A stretch of 64,000 nt of DNA from Arcticibacter sp045629565. GTDB lineage: Bacteria > Bacteroidota > Bacteroidia > Sphingobacteriales > Sphingobacteriaceae. Position 1 is the first letter of the stretch; each line of letters begins with the position of its first letter. Below, piece after piece: positions 54,601-61,918 of this stretch. The stretch is taken from NCBI RefSeq assembly GCF_045629565.1, contig NZ_JAZQRL010000063.1:21875-85874 (forward strand), written 5' to 3'. The translations under genes were made by a program, and so were the position numbers. Below the pieces are notes generated by a model. The model saw only the letters and a list, made by a program, of their open reading frames with translations, ran no database searches and was not told where the DNA came from.

Positions 54601-54884
54601 TGCAGGGAAAAATGCCACGGTACGATGACCCTTCGATAGGTGTGAACTCAACGTTCTGGGCCGTGGACGGAACGATGATCAGGGTCAATAATATGACATT
54701 AAGTTACAAGGTTCCGTCCAGAATTGCGGGGCGATTAGGGCTCGGAAATGCACGCATACTGGCGACTGGAAACAATCTCTGGACAATTGTAAACCCTTTG
54801 AAATACAAGGATCCGTATACCTCCAGTGCCTTTGACTATCCCACTATCAGGACCATATCCCTGGGCTTAAGTGTTAACTTTTAA
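51675..54884 (+). CDS. SusC/RagA-type TonB-dependent outer-membrane transporter
   Basis: 1069 aa. Signal region about 1-38. A carboxypeptidase-like beta-sandwich follows about 55-130 (INVTGTVRDSKGEPLPGVTVRV), then the SusC-type TonB box/plug with SYLDEVIVQGYGERKRSEIVGS, PLYIIDGITV and NLTILKDASAAIYGAAGAKGVVLVTTKRGK. The rest is the barrel, ending in FDYPTIRTISLGLSVNF. With the SusD partner it forms a pedal-bin importer for glycan or peptide fragments, powered by TonB (cf. 999-3973). No N-terminal STN domain, so no sigma/anti-sigma control is expected. Confidence 0.95.
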   Translation: MKENLHNQHQLKKATKVAFIHLLTALTLGAASDVVAASPAELVRNRSSLAASRINVTGTVRDSKGEPLPGVTVRVKGSGTATSTDVNGVYRINLPVGNETLIFSFLGFKTTEVAVQGKVTLDITLQDETSYLDEVIVQGYGERKRSEIVGSVATISGEELQDIPAPNIAAALRGRIAGVSVGQVSGKPGASIDLNIRNSSTSQQGNTIGATSEPLYIIDGITVTSETFDNLDASMIENLTILKDASAAIYGAAGAKGVVLVTTKRGKQGKPSVTYNGYLGVSDAATTPDMLSPYEHALLLNEGNVIGNKPETNFFSAQDLEYLKTLKTKSWYDELWSSSIMQRHNLSISGGSDKITFFAGGSYQNENGNYQGLKVDKYTMRSGLSANILPGLKADVNFNVDNTSRKGNNDLGKENDADFFRSIITVPGWVPISIDGKPVDFGTNPLALLNSGYYDNRGTQGYRINASLNYQPEFLKGFSAKFQISQGGTSSNTRLYKAPYNEYAFNMTGNNGKFFTNELATDRDSVVSVVNMNNAETRAGQTRGNSYQGFLTLQYARTLGLHTFDLTVGGEQTVSYNEAQSNIWVGQLVPGTEDPWAFDINKIQTPQRTVTESTKRSFFGRFNYDIDKKYLLEAVGRLDASSNFAAGNRWGFSPSIGAAWVISAEDFFKDNVKFVNFFKLKANYGITGDDRVGSRLWQERYLIGLNDGYLFGSNNSIGLNPGVLPNPFITWEKKETVNVGLEASLFNGKFDVGVEVFRNRTFDGFDGGVDKLYPMYAGFKSATVNYREVYNWGSEFSLGYRTNFGKDLRLSANMNFSFGNSVVYRELYNPNELSIIIGEDIITTGLNPRLYTSSNIGLISTGMLRTQEEVDAFLLQNPNYNFKGAIPEPGWLTYEDMNKDGIIDESDMVPMFNRTNPFLSTGISLNLAYRDLSLTTNIAARFGGKVFYDSRAREDATLDENVLTIWRDRWTPENPMQGKMPRYDDPSIGVNSTFWAVDGTMIRVNNMTLSYKVPSRIAGRLGLGNARILATGNNLWTIVNPLKYKDPYTSSAFDYPTIRTISLGLSVNF

Positions 54885-54897
54885 TTGATTAATTGTG

Positions 54898-56799
54898 ATG
54901 ATTAAGACGTATAAATATAAAACTATAATGAAAAGATCTTTGGTAGTTTTGATGATAGCTACCTTCTTTTCGGCATGCATTAATAAGGACGATTTCTTTG
55001 AATTGGAAGACAGGGGAGGAATCGATGCGGCTATCTGGAGTACAGAAGGAGCCGTTGAAATGCATTTGCGGGAGACTTATGACATGTCGGTTCCCCGGTT
55101 CCCTTTTCAGGATACTTACGATCGTTACCCCATCCACCTGGCGAGCGACGAAAATTACTTTTCAGGAAATGATCAATGGGCAAAGGCAGCACTCGGACTA
55201 CAGGGTGTTCTTGCCAATAATGATGTGCGGTTTGTCGGGAATAAATATCAGGGAAACAACTTTGGTGACAACCGATATTTTGATATAGCGCGAACTAATA
55301 ATGCGATAACTTACATACCACAGGGTACTCTGCCGGAAGCTGTGAAAACCAAATTCTTAGGACAGTACCATGTGCTGAGGGCGATGAACTACTTTGAGCT
55401 GGTCAAGGTTTATGGTGGAGTTCCGTTAGTTCTCGAGCCTCAGACTCCAAGCAGTTTAAATGTAGGCGGACGAGCTAGTGCCAGGGAATGCTTTGATCAG
55501 ATCGTTAAAGATCTCGAGCTTGGTATGGAGTATCTGAATGGAGCAACCTGGAGTGATGGATCAGGCACAGGCAGGGTCACACGTGAAATCGCAGCGGTTT
55601 TAAAGGCTAAAGTTCTCTTATATTGGGCGAGCCCACAGTTTAACCCGCGAAATGATGGAAAACACGCTTACGATGCTGGCAGGTGGAATACAGCTTTGCA
55701 GGCGAATAAAGAGGCTTATGATATTTGTGTGGCAGCGGGCCGTAAGCTAATGCCCTCTTATGCGGAAATTTTTAGGGTTGAAGGTGCTAGCAACACCGAA
55801 GCGATTCTTATCCGGAGCTACTCCAGCACGTTGGAAAGAAGAGGGCATAATACCGAGAACCGGGTCAGGCCTAAGAGTGAAGGGGGGTCGGCTAACAATG
55901 CCTTTATACCTACAACGATCTTGCTGGATTCCTATCCGATGAAAGACGGAAACCCGATTACCAGTACAGATGGTAGCGCGAAGTATCAATACGATCCGGT
56001 TATGTTTTGGCAGAATCGTGACCCACGGTTTGAGGCTACATTTGCCTATAATGGCAGTGTATGGGCATTAAGTGGTAAAGCAGGTCGGAAACAGTGGAAT
56101 TACGAGAGATCAACAGATGCGGATTATGGTATATACAGTAAGAAGTTTGCCACGCCTTCGCTAACGTCAAGTGCCGTAAATTACTCAAATAACTTGGGTG
56201 GAAGCGGGATGGACTGGATTGAAATACGTTTCGCCGAGGTGATGTTGAATTACGCGGAATGTCTGAATGAAACGGGAGACCTGGCTCAGGCGAAAAACCT
56301 GGTTAGAGAGATTCGTAAAAGAGCCGGAATTGAAGAGGGAAATGCAGGTAATGACTATGGTCTTGCCACCGGAGGTGCCGATATGGCCAGTATGCGGGAA
56401 CTGATCACGAATGAGCGTATGGTAGAGTTCGCTTTTGAAAATAAGCGAAATGCGGATCTGAGGAGGTTGAGGAAATGGCATACACTGAGCGGAACGATTC
56501 AAACCATACGAATAGGATTAAATGCCGATGGTGAAAATGCTCTTAAGGCGATGAAAGATCTTTTGGAGGCTCCGGTTCCGAATTCGACCGCGTTGATGCG
56601 CGATACGTTGAATATCAATAACAAGAGTACCTACACCAAGTATTTCCGTAATGGGACGTTAACGCCGAGCAACATCGGCCCGTTCACTATACCGGAGTAT
56701 CACTACTTCTATACGTTTCATAATGACTTTATGTATTCGAGCGCTCTGCTGCTGCCAACTATTGGCTGGGCAGGCGGGATATTTGACCCATTAGATTAA
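54898..56799 (+). CDS. SusD/RagB-type substrate-binding lipoprotein
   Basis: 633 aa from the ATG at 54898; a second ATG at 54928 gives a shorter signal MKRSLVVLMIATFFSAC and is an equally good choice. Lipobox FFSAC. The SusD fold is helical with TPR-like parts: QYHVLRAMNYFELVKVYGGVPLVL, RVTREIAAVLKAKVLLYWASPQFN and IRFAEVMLNYAECLNETGD. The C-terminus closes on RMVEFAFENKRNADLRRLRKW. Cell-surface lid of the SusC importer. Starts 13 bp after susC. Confidence 0.94.
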   Translation: MIKTYKYKTIMKRSLVVLMIATFFSACINKDDFFELEDRGGIDAAIWSTEGAVEMHLRETYDMSVPRFPFQDTYDRYPIHLASDENYFSGNDQWAKAALGLQGVLANNDVRFVGNKYQGNNFGDNRYFDIARTNNAITYIPQGTLPEAVKTKFLGQYHVLRAMNYFELVKVYGGVPLVLEPQTPSSLNVGGRASARECFDQIVKDLELGMEYLNGATWSDGSGTGRVTREIAAVLKAKVLLYWASPQFNPRNDGKHAYDAGRWNTALQANKEAYDICVAAGRKLMPSYAEIFRVEGASNTEAILIRSYSSTLERRGHNTENRVRPKSEGGSANNAFIPTTILLDSYPMKDGNPITSTDGSAKYQYDPVMFWQNRDPRFEATFAYNGSVWALSGKAGRKQWNYERSTDADYGIYSKKFATPSLTSSAVNYSNNLGGSGMDWIEIRFAEVMLNYAECLNETGDLAQAKNLVREIRKRAGIEEGNAGNDYGLATGGADMASMRELITNERMVEFAFENKRNADLRRLRKWHTLSGTIQTIRIGLNADGENALKAMKDLLEAPVPNSTALMRDTLNINNKSTYTKYFRNGTLTPSNIGPFTIPEYHYFYTFHNDFMYSSALLLPTIGWAGGIFDPLD

Positions 56800-56821
56800 T
56801 CAGACAATTAACAATACAAAA

Positions 56822-57778
56822 ATGACAAAACGTAAATTCCAGATAATCGGTCTGATTACCGGGCTGATGTTCACACTAAACGCTTGTAAAAAGGAAGCAC
56901 CGAACATCTACAATATGTTCAATGATGTTTCTGTAACTTTTCATAATAATCATCCCTTCAGCATAACAGACTTTAAAGAAGTGAATGACGGTGACAGCGT
57001 CTACATCGAATATACCATTACCTCGGCAAAGCAGGATATGGCCGCTGTGTGTGTTAAGAGGGAAGGTGTAGAAAGACCTGTACTGCAAATTAACCTTCCT
57101 GACGATGCGGATAAACGCTCCTATTCAGGTGTCTTTAAGCTGCAAGCGACTCGTGCCGGCGAAAATAAATACCGCATATATGCATTGAACCAGCAGGCGC
57201 AATATATTGGGGACGGATACAAGGCTGTTACATTCAATGTCAGGCCCAATTTTACGCTGATAGCGAACCGTAAGATCTACCTGTCTGACTCGGTTTCCAC
57301 AGACCAGCCGATATACTATTCGATAAAGCAGGGACAGGCATTTTCATATGCCGCCGGTAAAGATGTCTCCGCCGATCTCGATTTTTCATTTTATCGTACG
57401 CCTGCAGCTGCGAATGACAAGAATGCTACCTACGGGCATCTATATCATCTATATTCTTTGAGCGCAAGTCCATTGCCATTCACCGAGTTTGATATTTCGT
57501 CCTGGTCCAAAAGAGAAACGCTGTTTAGTAAAGCTTTTAATGACGCGAACGCTTTTCGGGACGAGCTCGTATCTGGTGCGGCTATTCAAAGTATTGCCTC
57601 TACGAAGTCGCCTACATTGAAGGCTACAGCTCCTACCTCCGCTGAAACGTTGAAGTTAGGTTCAGTGGTTTATTTCAAAACTCCCGAAGGGAAGCTAGGG
57701 GCCATTCATATTAAACAAATAGATTTTGACTACACCAAGAAGCCATTTATTGTGATAAACGTGAAAGTTCAGAACTAA
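56822..57778 (+). CDS. Surface lipoprotein of the susCD locus, unknown family
   Basis: 318 aa. Lipoprotein signal ends FTLNACKK, with Cys about residue 22. The body is mainly beta-strand: VSVTFHNNHPFSITDFKEV and DSVYIEYTITSAKQDMAAV suggest an Ig-like N-terminal domain, and a second domain runs from about 150. Position after susD is that of SusE/SusF or a surface glycan-binding protein, but I recognise no family. Starts 22 bp after the susD stop. Confidence 0.7.
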   Translation: MTKRKFQIIGLITGLMFTLNACKKEAPNIYNMFNDVSVTFHNNHPFSITDFKEVNDGDSVYIEYTITSAKQDMAAVCVKREGVERPVLQINLPDDADKRSYSGVFKLQATRAGENKYRIYALNQQAQYIGDGYKAVTFNVRPNFTLIANRKIYLSDSVSTDQPIYYSIKQGQAFSYAAGKDVSADLDFSFYRTPAAANDKNATYGHLYHLYSLSASPLPFTEFDISSWSKRETLFSKAFNDANAFRDELVSGAAIQSIASTKSPTLKATAPTSAETLKLGSVVYFKTPEGKLGAIHIKQIDFDYTKKPFIVINVKVQN

Positions 57779-57870
57779 TCGCTTCTGCTCAGGTAAAAAA
57801 TCGCGATGTATACGAAGGGCGGATCGGTTGGTCCGCCTAACTAACACCCCAATACTTGTTAAGAAAACAG

Positions 57871-59079
57871 ATGAAAAAAAAGAGCAAAATACTTTTGAAC
57901 CTTCTATGTTTATCATTACTGTCGGTTTGTTTTGCGACTGCCCAGGACGGTAAGCGGGAAATATCGGAGTACCGCAAGGTGGCTAACGAGCGTGCCGTAA
58001 AGATAATGGGACCTCTGCAGATAGCTGATCAGGTTAAAGCACTTCAGGTGCGTAATTTAATCGCAGATCAGTACAGCAGTTTAAATAAGATCCATAGTGG
58101 GAGAGATAAGAAAATTGAGCAGTTAAAAAGGAAAAAGGCATCGGAAGGCAAGATTGCCAACCTGAGGCAGGATGCCGATCGCAAGGTAGATAAGGTGCAT
58201 GCTTCATTTTTACATTCTCTTTCTTTAGAATTGAACGCACAGCAGATCGATGCTGTCAAGGATGGCATGACCTATAATACGGTACCGCTGACTTATAAAA
58301 ACTATCTTTTGATGTTGCCGTACCTAAGTGGAGAAGAGCAAAGTAAGATTTGGAATTTCCTCACTGAAGCGCGGGAGCATGCCATGAAAGGTGGATCGTC
58401 AAAAGAGAAACATGCCTGGTTTAATAAGTATAAAGGAAAAATTGCTAATTACCTGGCTGCAAATGGTTACGACCTCAAGAATGAAGGTAAAGAATGGGCG
58501 GCCAGGCGTGATCTCGACGCGAGTTCTTTGGAAATAGCAGAGTCTAACCGGATCATTAAGGCTTTAGCGCTTAATGATGCCGCAAAGGCAGAGTCTGTCA
58601 GAAATTTGATAGCACATCAATATCAGATGATGGAGGCCATACAGCACAATAGGGAGCTGAAAGCAGAAGAGAATAAAAAGCTTGGCAGCAAGAAACTGAC
58701 TGATGAGGCGGATGAGAAAGTTTGGCATGATTCAAAGGCGAAGCTCGATACGCAACGTTCACTTTACATCGCTAAGTTGTCGGAATTTTTGGGTGAAGAA
58801 CAAGTCGAGCTTGTCAAAAATGAAATGACAGGCAACGGGTTGCATAAGGAATATACAAAGTTTCAGAGCCTGCTTCCTGACCTTAAAGAAGATCAAAAGC
58901 AAAAGGTGTACGGCTATCTGGTGGAAGCGCGGGACAATGCGATGAATGTTTTGACCAGTAGAGAAAGAAATCAGTGGTTCGCGAAGTATCGGGGAAGAGC
59001 TAATAATTATCTTTCTTCTCAGGGGTATAATTTAAGACAAGCAACTGAAGAGCTGGAGAAAAGACAGAAGAGAGATTAA
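57871..59079 (+). CDS. Secreted protein with two DUF3826 domains in tandem
   Basis: 402 aa from ATG 57871; the TTG at 57856 lies before the signal peptide and is rejected. Signal peptide about 1-24, ending FATAQ. Then two homologous halves: repeat 1 (about 30-205) with LIADQYSSLNKIHSGRDKK, NTVPLTYKNYLLMLPYLS, EAREHAMKGGSSKEKHAWF, YKGKIANYLAANGYDL; repeat 2 (about 220-400) with LIAHQYQMMEAIQHNRE, EYTKFQSLLPDLKEDQ, EARDNAMNVLTSRERNQWF, YRGRANNYLSSQGYNL. DUF3826 is known from polysaccharide-utilisation loci, often pectin-related as I recall; the normal form has one copy. Confidence 0.85.
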   Translation: MKKKSKILLNLLCLSLLSVCFATAQDGKREISEYRKVANERAVKIMGPLQIADQVKALQVRNLIADQYSSLNKIHSGRDKKIEQLKRKKASEGKIANLRQDADRKVDKVHASFLHSLSLELNAQQIDAVKDGMTYNTVPLTYKNYLLMLPYLSGEEQSKIWNFLTEAREHAMKGGSSKEKHAWFNKYKGKIANYLAANGYDLKNEGKEWAARRDLDASSLEIAESNRIIKALALNDAAKAESVRNLIAHQYQMMEAIQHNRELKAEENKKLGSKKLTDEADEKVWHDSKAKLDTQRSLYIAKLSEFLGEEQVELVKNEMTGNGLHKEYTKFQSLLPDLKEDQKQKVYGYLVEARDNAMNVLTSRERNQWFAKYRGRANNYLSSQGYNLRQATEELEKRQKRD

Positions 59080-59120
59080 AGTGTGGGAGCATATCGTGTT
59101 AAGTCACTGCTCCCACACTT
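59079..59120. terminator. Long hairpin between the DUF3826 gene and aspS
   Basis: A perfect 13-bp stem (59079-59091 with 59108-59120), 16-nt loop. It sits between convergent genes and can serve both strands, though neither side has a strong T-run. Confidence 0.7.
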
Positions 59121-59126
59121 GTTACC

Positions 59127-60872
59127 TTAGATTGTTGTCTTGATATTTAATTCTTTCATTTGGGCATCCGAAATCGTGGATGGTGAATCGATCATGACAT
59201 CTCTTCCTGAGTTGTTTTTCGGAAAGGCGATGACATCGCGGATAGAATCAAGCCCTGAGAATATAGACACCAGCCGGTCGAAACCAAAGGCTATACCACC
59301 ATGCGGCGGGGCGCCATATTCAAACGCATCCATTAAAAATCCGAATTGCTTTTGTGCATCCTCTTTGGAAAAACCAAGATGCTTGAACATAAGAGCCTGT
59401 AAAGTACGATCATGGATTCGGATGGATCCACCACCTATTTCTGTTCCGTTGATTACAAGGTCGTAAGCGTTCGCTCTGACATCACCGGGATGGGTATCTA
59501 AAAGCGAAATGTCTTCAGGCTTGGGAGAAGTGAAAGGGTGGTGCATCGCATGGTAGCGGCCGGACTCTTCGTCCCACTCAAGCAGCGGGAAGTCGATTAC
59601 CCAAAGAGGTGCGAACTTGCTTTTGTCGCGGAGGCCGAGACGGCTGCCCATTTCCAGGCGCAGTTCGTTTAATTGTTTACGTACTTTATCTTCGCTTCCG
59701 CTTAATACGAGAAACAGGTCGCCTGGTTCGCCGTTAAATGCTGAAGACCATGTTTTAAGATCATCCTCGTTGTAGAATTTGTCAACGGAAGATTTAAGTG
59801 TGCCGTCTGAATTGAAACGGCAATAGACCATTCCGGTTGCGCCTACCTGAGGCCTTTTTATAAAGTCAGTAAGTTCATCCAACTGTTTGCGGGTATAATG
59901 AGCACAGCCTTTAGCGTTTATGCCTACAACCAGCTCGGCTCCGTCAAAAACAGGGAAGCCCTTCCCTTTAGCCACTTCATTAAGTTCCACAAACTGCATT
60001 CCGAAGCGGGTATCAGGCTTGTCTGACCCATAGAGACGCATGGCATCTGCATATGACATGCGTGGGAAGTCGCCGATCTCAATACCTTTAATGTTTTTGA
60101 ACAGGTGAGTGGTTAATCCTTCGAAGAGGTTAAGGATGTCTTCCTGTTCGATAAAGGCCATCTCGCAATCTATCTGGGTAAATTCGGGTTGGCGGTCTGC
60201 GCGCAAATCTTCATCGCGGAAACACTTTACGATCTGGAAGTAGCGGTCAAACCCTGAGACCATCAACAATTGTTTGAACGTCTGGGGTGATTGAGGAAGA
60301 GCGTAAAATTCTCCCGGGTTCATGCGGCTGGGCACGACAAAGTCTCTGGCCCCTTCAGGAGTGGACTTTATAAGGACCGGTGTTTCTACCTCAAGAAAGT
60401 TTTGGTTGTCCAAATACTTTCTGATTTCCTGGGCCATTTTGTGGCGTAGGATCATATTGTTGCGAAGCGGCGCACGTCTCAAATCGAGATACCTGTATTT
60501 CATTCTAAGGTCGTCGCCCCCATCGGTTTCGTCTTCGATTAAAAAGGGTGGGAGTTTGGCTGCATTTAATACTTCAAGTGCAGAGACCTTTAGTTCGATT
60601 TCGCCTGTCGGTATTTTAGGGTTTTTATTGGAACGCTCGACAACCGTTCCGGTTACCTTAATTACATACTCGCGGGAGATCTCACGCGCCTGAGCACACA
60701 AATCTTTATCCTCATCCATATTAAACACCAGCTGCGTAATTCCGTATCTGTCGCGGACATCGATAAATGTCATTCCGCCCAGATCACGAGATTTCTGTAC
60801 CCATCCGGCCAGGATAACTTCTTTACCTAAATCATTAAGATTTAATTCTCCGCAAGTATTCGTTCTATGCAT
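59127..60872 (-). CDS. aspS: Aspartyl-tRNA synthetase
   Basis: 581 aa, class IIb. N-terminal OB-fold anticodon domain (LAGWVQKSRDLGGMTFIDVRDRYG), catalytic core with motif 2 (RCFRDEDLRADRQPEFTQID), the bacterial GAD insert domain about 290-400, and motif 3 (GIAFGFDRLVSIFSG). FLEVETPVLIKSTPEGARDF is motif 1. Joins Asp to tRNA-Asp. A TACTTTTG box (60899-60892, minus) 20 nt upstream is the likely promoter. Confidence 0.96.
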   Translation of the reverse strand: MHRTNTCGELNLNDLGKEVILAGWVQKSRDLGGMTFIDVRDRYGITQLVFNMDEDKDLCAQAREISREYVIKVTGTVVERSNKNPKIPTGEIELKVSALEVLNAAKLPPFLIEDETDGGDDLRMKYRYLDLRRAPLRNNMILRHKMAQEIRKYLDNQNFLEVETPVLIKSTPEGARDFVVPSRMNPGEFYALPQSPQTFKQLLMVSGFDRYFQIVKCFRDEDLRADRQPEFTQIDCEMAFIEQEDILNLFEGLTTHLFKNIKGIEIGDFPRMSYADAMRLYGSDKPDTRFGMQFVELNEVAKGKGFPVFDGAELVVGINAKGCAHYTRKQLDELTDFIKRPQVGATGMVYCRFNSDGTLKSSVDKFYNEDDLKTWSSAFNGEPGDLFLVLSGSEDKVRKQLNELRLEMGSRLGLRDKSKFAPLWVIDFPLLEWDEESGRYHAMHHPFTSPKPEDISLLDTHPGDVRANAYDLVINGTEIGGGSIRIHDRTLQALMFKHLGFSKEDAQKQFGFLMDAFEYGAPPHGGIAFGFDRLVSIFSGLDSIRDVIAFPKNNSGRDVMIDSPSTISDAQMKELNIKTTI

Positions 60873-60891
60873 AAAAGTTTTATTAGACCTG

Positions 60892-60899
60892 CAAAAGTA
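60892..60899 (-). promoter_or_regulatory. -7 box of aspS
   Basis: TACTTTTG followed by CA on the minus strand, 19 nt before the aspS start. No clear -33. Confidence 0.5.
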
Positions 60900-60948
60900 A
60901 GTACTTCTGAGGGTATGTTTCTATTGTTTTGTTAGATTGTACAGATGT

Positions 60949-60964
60949 AATTCCACGTGGAACT
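60949..60964. promoter_or_regulatory. parS-like palindrome between dapF and aspS
   Basis: AATTCCACGTGGAACT. The central TTCCACGTGGAA is a perfect 12-bp palindrome. It matches 13 of 16 positions of the ParB-site variant TGTTCCACGTGGAACA. It ends at the dapF stop codon and lies upstream of the aspS promoter. Chromosome-partition site or a dimeric-regulator operator are both possible. Confidence 0.45.
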
Positions 60965-61742
60965 ACTTTATGTCTCCTTCGAAGACGTATTCGGCCGGAC
61001 CTTCAAGAAAGATGTTGGAAAACTTTTTTCCATCATGATGAAAGCGGATGTTCAGATTGCCTCCGAGTACTTTGATCTTTGTGTAAATGTCACCACTTTG
61101 CCCTTTAGCTTTCGCCATAGCCAGAGCAACGGCTGTAACACCTGTTCCGCATGCGAAGGTTTCATCTTCTACCCCGCGTTCATAAGTGCGCACGAAGTAG
61201 TGATCGTTCATATCCTCAACAAAATTTACGTTGATTCCTGTGTCTTTATAGGTTTCATTATAGCGGATTGATCTACCCTCAGAATAGACATCCTTACCTG
61301 ATAGTCCGGCTGTGGTGACTACGTAGTGAGGCGATCCTGTGTCTAAAACCTGGGCTTTTCCGTCGTTGATGATGGATTGCACATCAATCATCTGTAGACT
61401 CACCCAGTTGCCTTCTTCTGAAACTTTGGCATAATGCGGGCCGTCTACTGCCAAAAAGTTAGTTTCCGATTTGATGACACCCATATGCTTTGCAAAGGCC
61501 ACAATGCATCGTCCTCCATTTCCGCACATGCTGGACGGTTTGCCATCTGAATTATAATAGACCATCTCGAAATCGTATCCTTCCCTGGATTGCAGGAACA
61601 TCATTCCGTCGGCTCCTACACCGAATCGTCTGTCGCATATAGACGCTATCCAGGCGGGATTTTCATGGTTTATGGCCTGATCCCTGTTGTCTACAAGTAT
61701 GAAATCGTTGCCGGCGCCCTGATATTTGTAAAAATGCATCAT
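60963..61742 (-). CDS. dapF: Diaminopimelate epimerase
   Basis: 259 aa. Converts LL- to meso-diaminopimelate for lysine and peptidoglycan synthesis without a cofactor. Both catalytic cysteines are there: Cys73 in SSMCGNGGRC and Cys198 in ETFACGTGVTAVALA. YKYQGAGNDFILVDNRD at the N-terminus is typical. Length is a little short of E. coli (274). Two consecutive Met codons make the exact start uncertain by one codon. Confidence 0.95.
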   Translation of the reverse strand: MMHFYKYQGAGNDFILVDNRDQAINHENPAWIASICDRRFGVGADGMMFLQSREGYDFEMVYYNSDGKPSSMCGNGGRCIVAFAKHMGVIKSETNFLAVDGPHYAKVSEEGNWVSLQMIDVQSIINDGKAQVLDTGSPHYVVTTAGLSGKDVYSEGRSIRYNETYKDTGINVNFVEDMNDHYFVRTYERGVEDETFACGTGVTAVALAMAKAKGQSGDIYTKIKVLGGNLNIRFHHDGKKFSNIFLEGPAEYVFEGDIK

Positions 61743-61828
61743 CGTTGCTGTTGTGGTTCAATTCATTACAAGATTACAAAAATTCGATGAGAAGCATTAT
61801 CTTAAAACTGTAAGCGTGTTTGGGGTGT

Positions 61829-61846
61829 TTAACATTTTTTAACACT
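61829..61846 (+). repeat. TTAACA direct repeat upstream of the Do protease gene
   Basis: TTAACATTTTTTAACACT. TTAACA occurs twice, 10 bp apart. Same element as at 44409-44426 (17 of 18 bases). It lies 43 bp upstream of the -7 box at 61889. Confidence 0.5.
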
Positions 61847-61864
61847 GCTCATGGCATCGTTCGG

Positions 61865-61896
61865 TTGCTTTTACCGTTTAAGTGGTATTACATTTG
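61865..61896 (+). promoter_or_regulatory. Promoter of the Do protease gene
   Basis: TTG (61865-61867), 21 bp spacer, TACATTTG (61889-61896); both elements of the Bacteroidota consensus, 22 bp before the start codon. Confidence 0.6.
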
Positions 61897-61918
61897 ATGA
61901 TGTAAACACAAGAAATAG

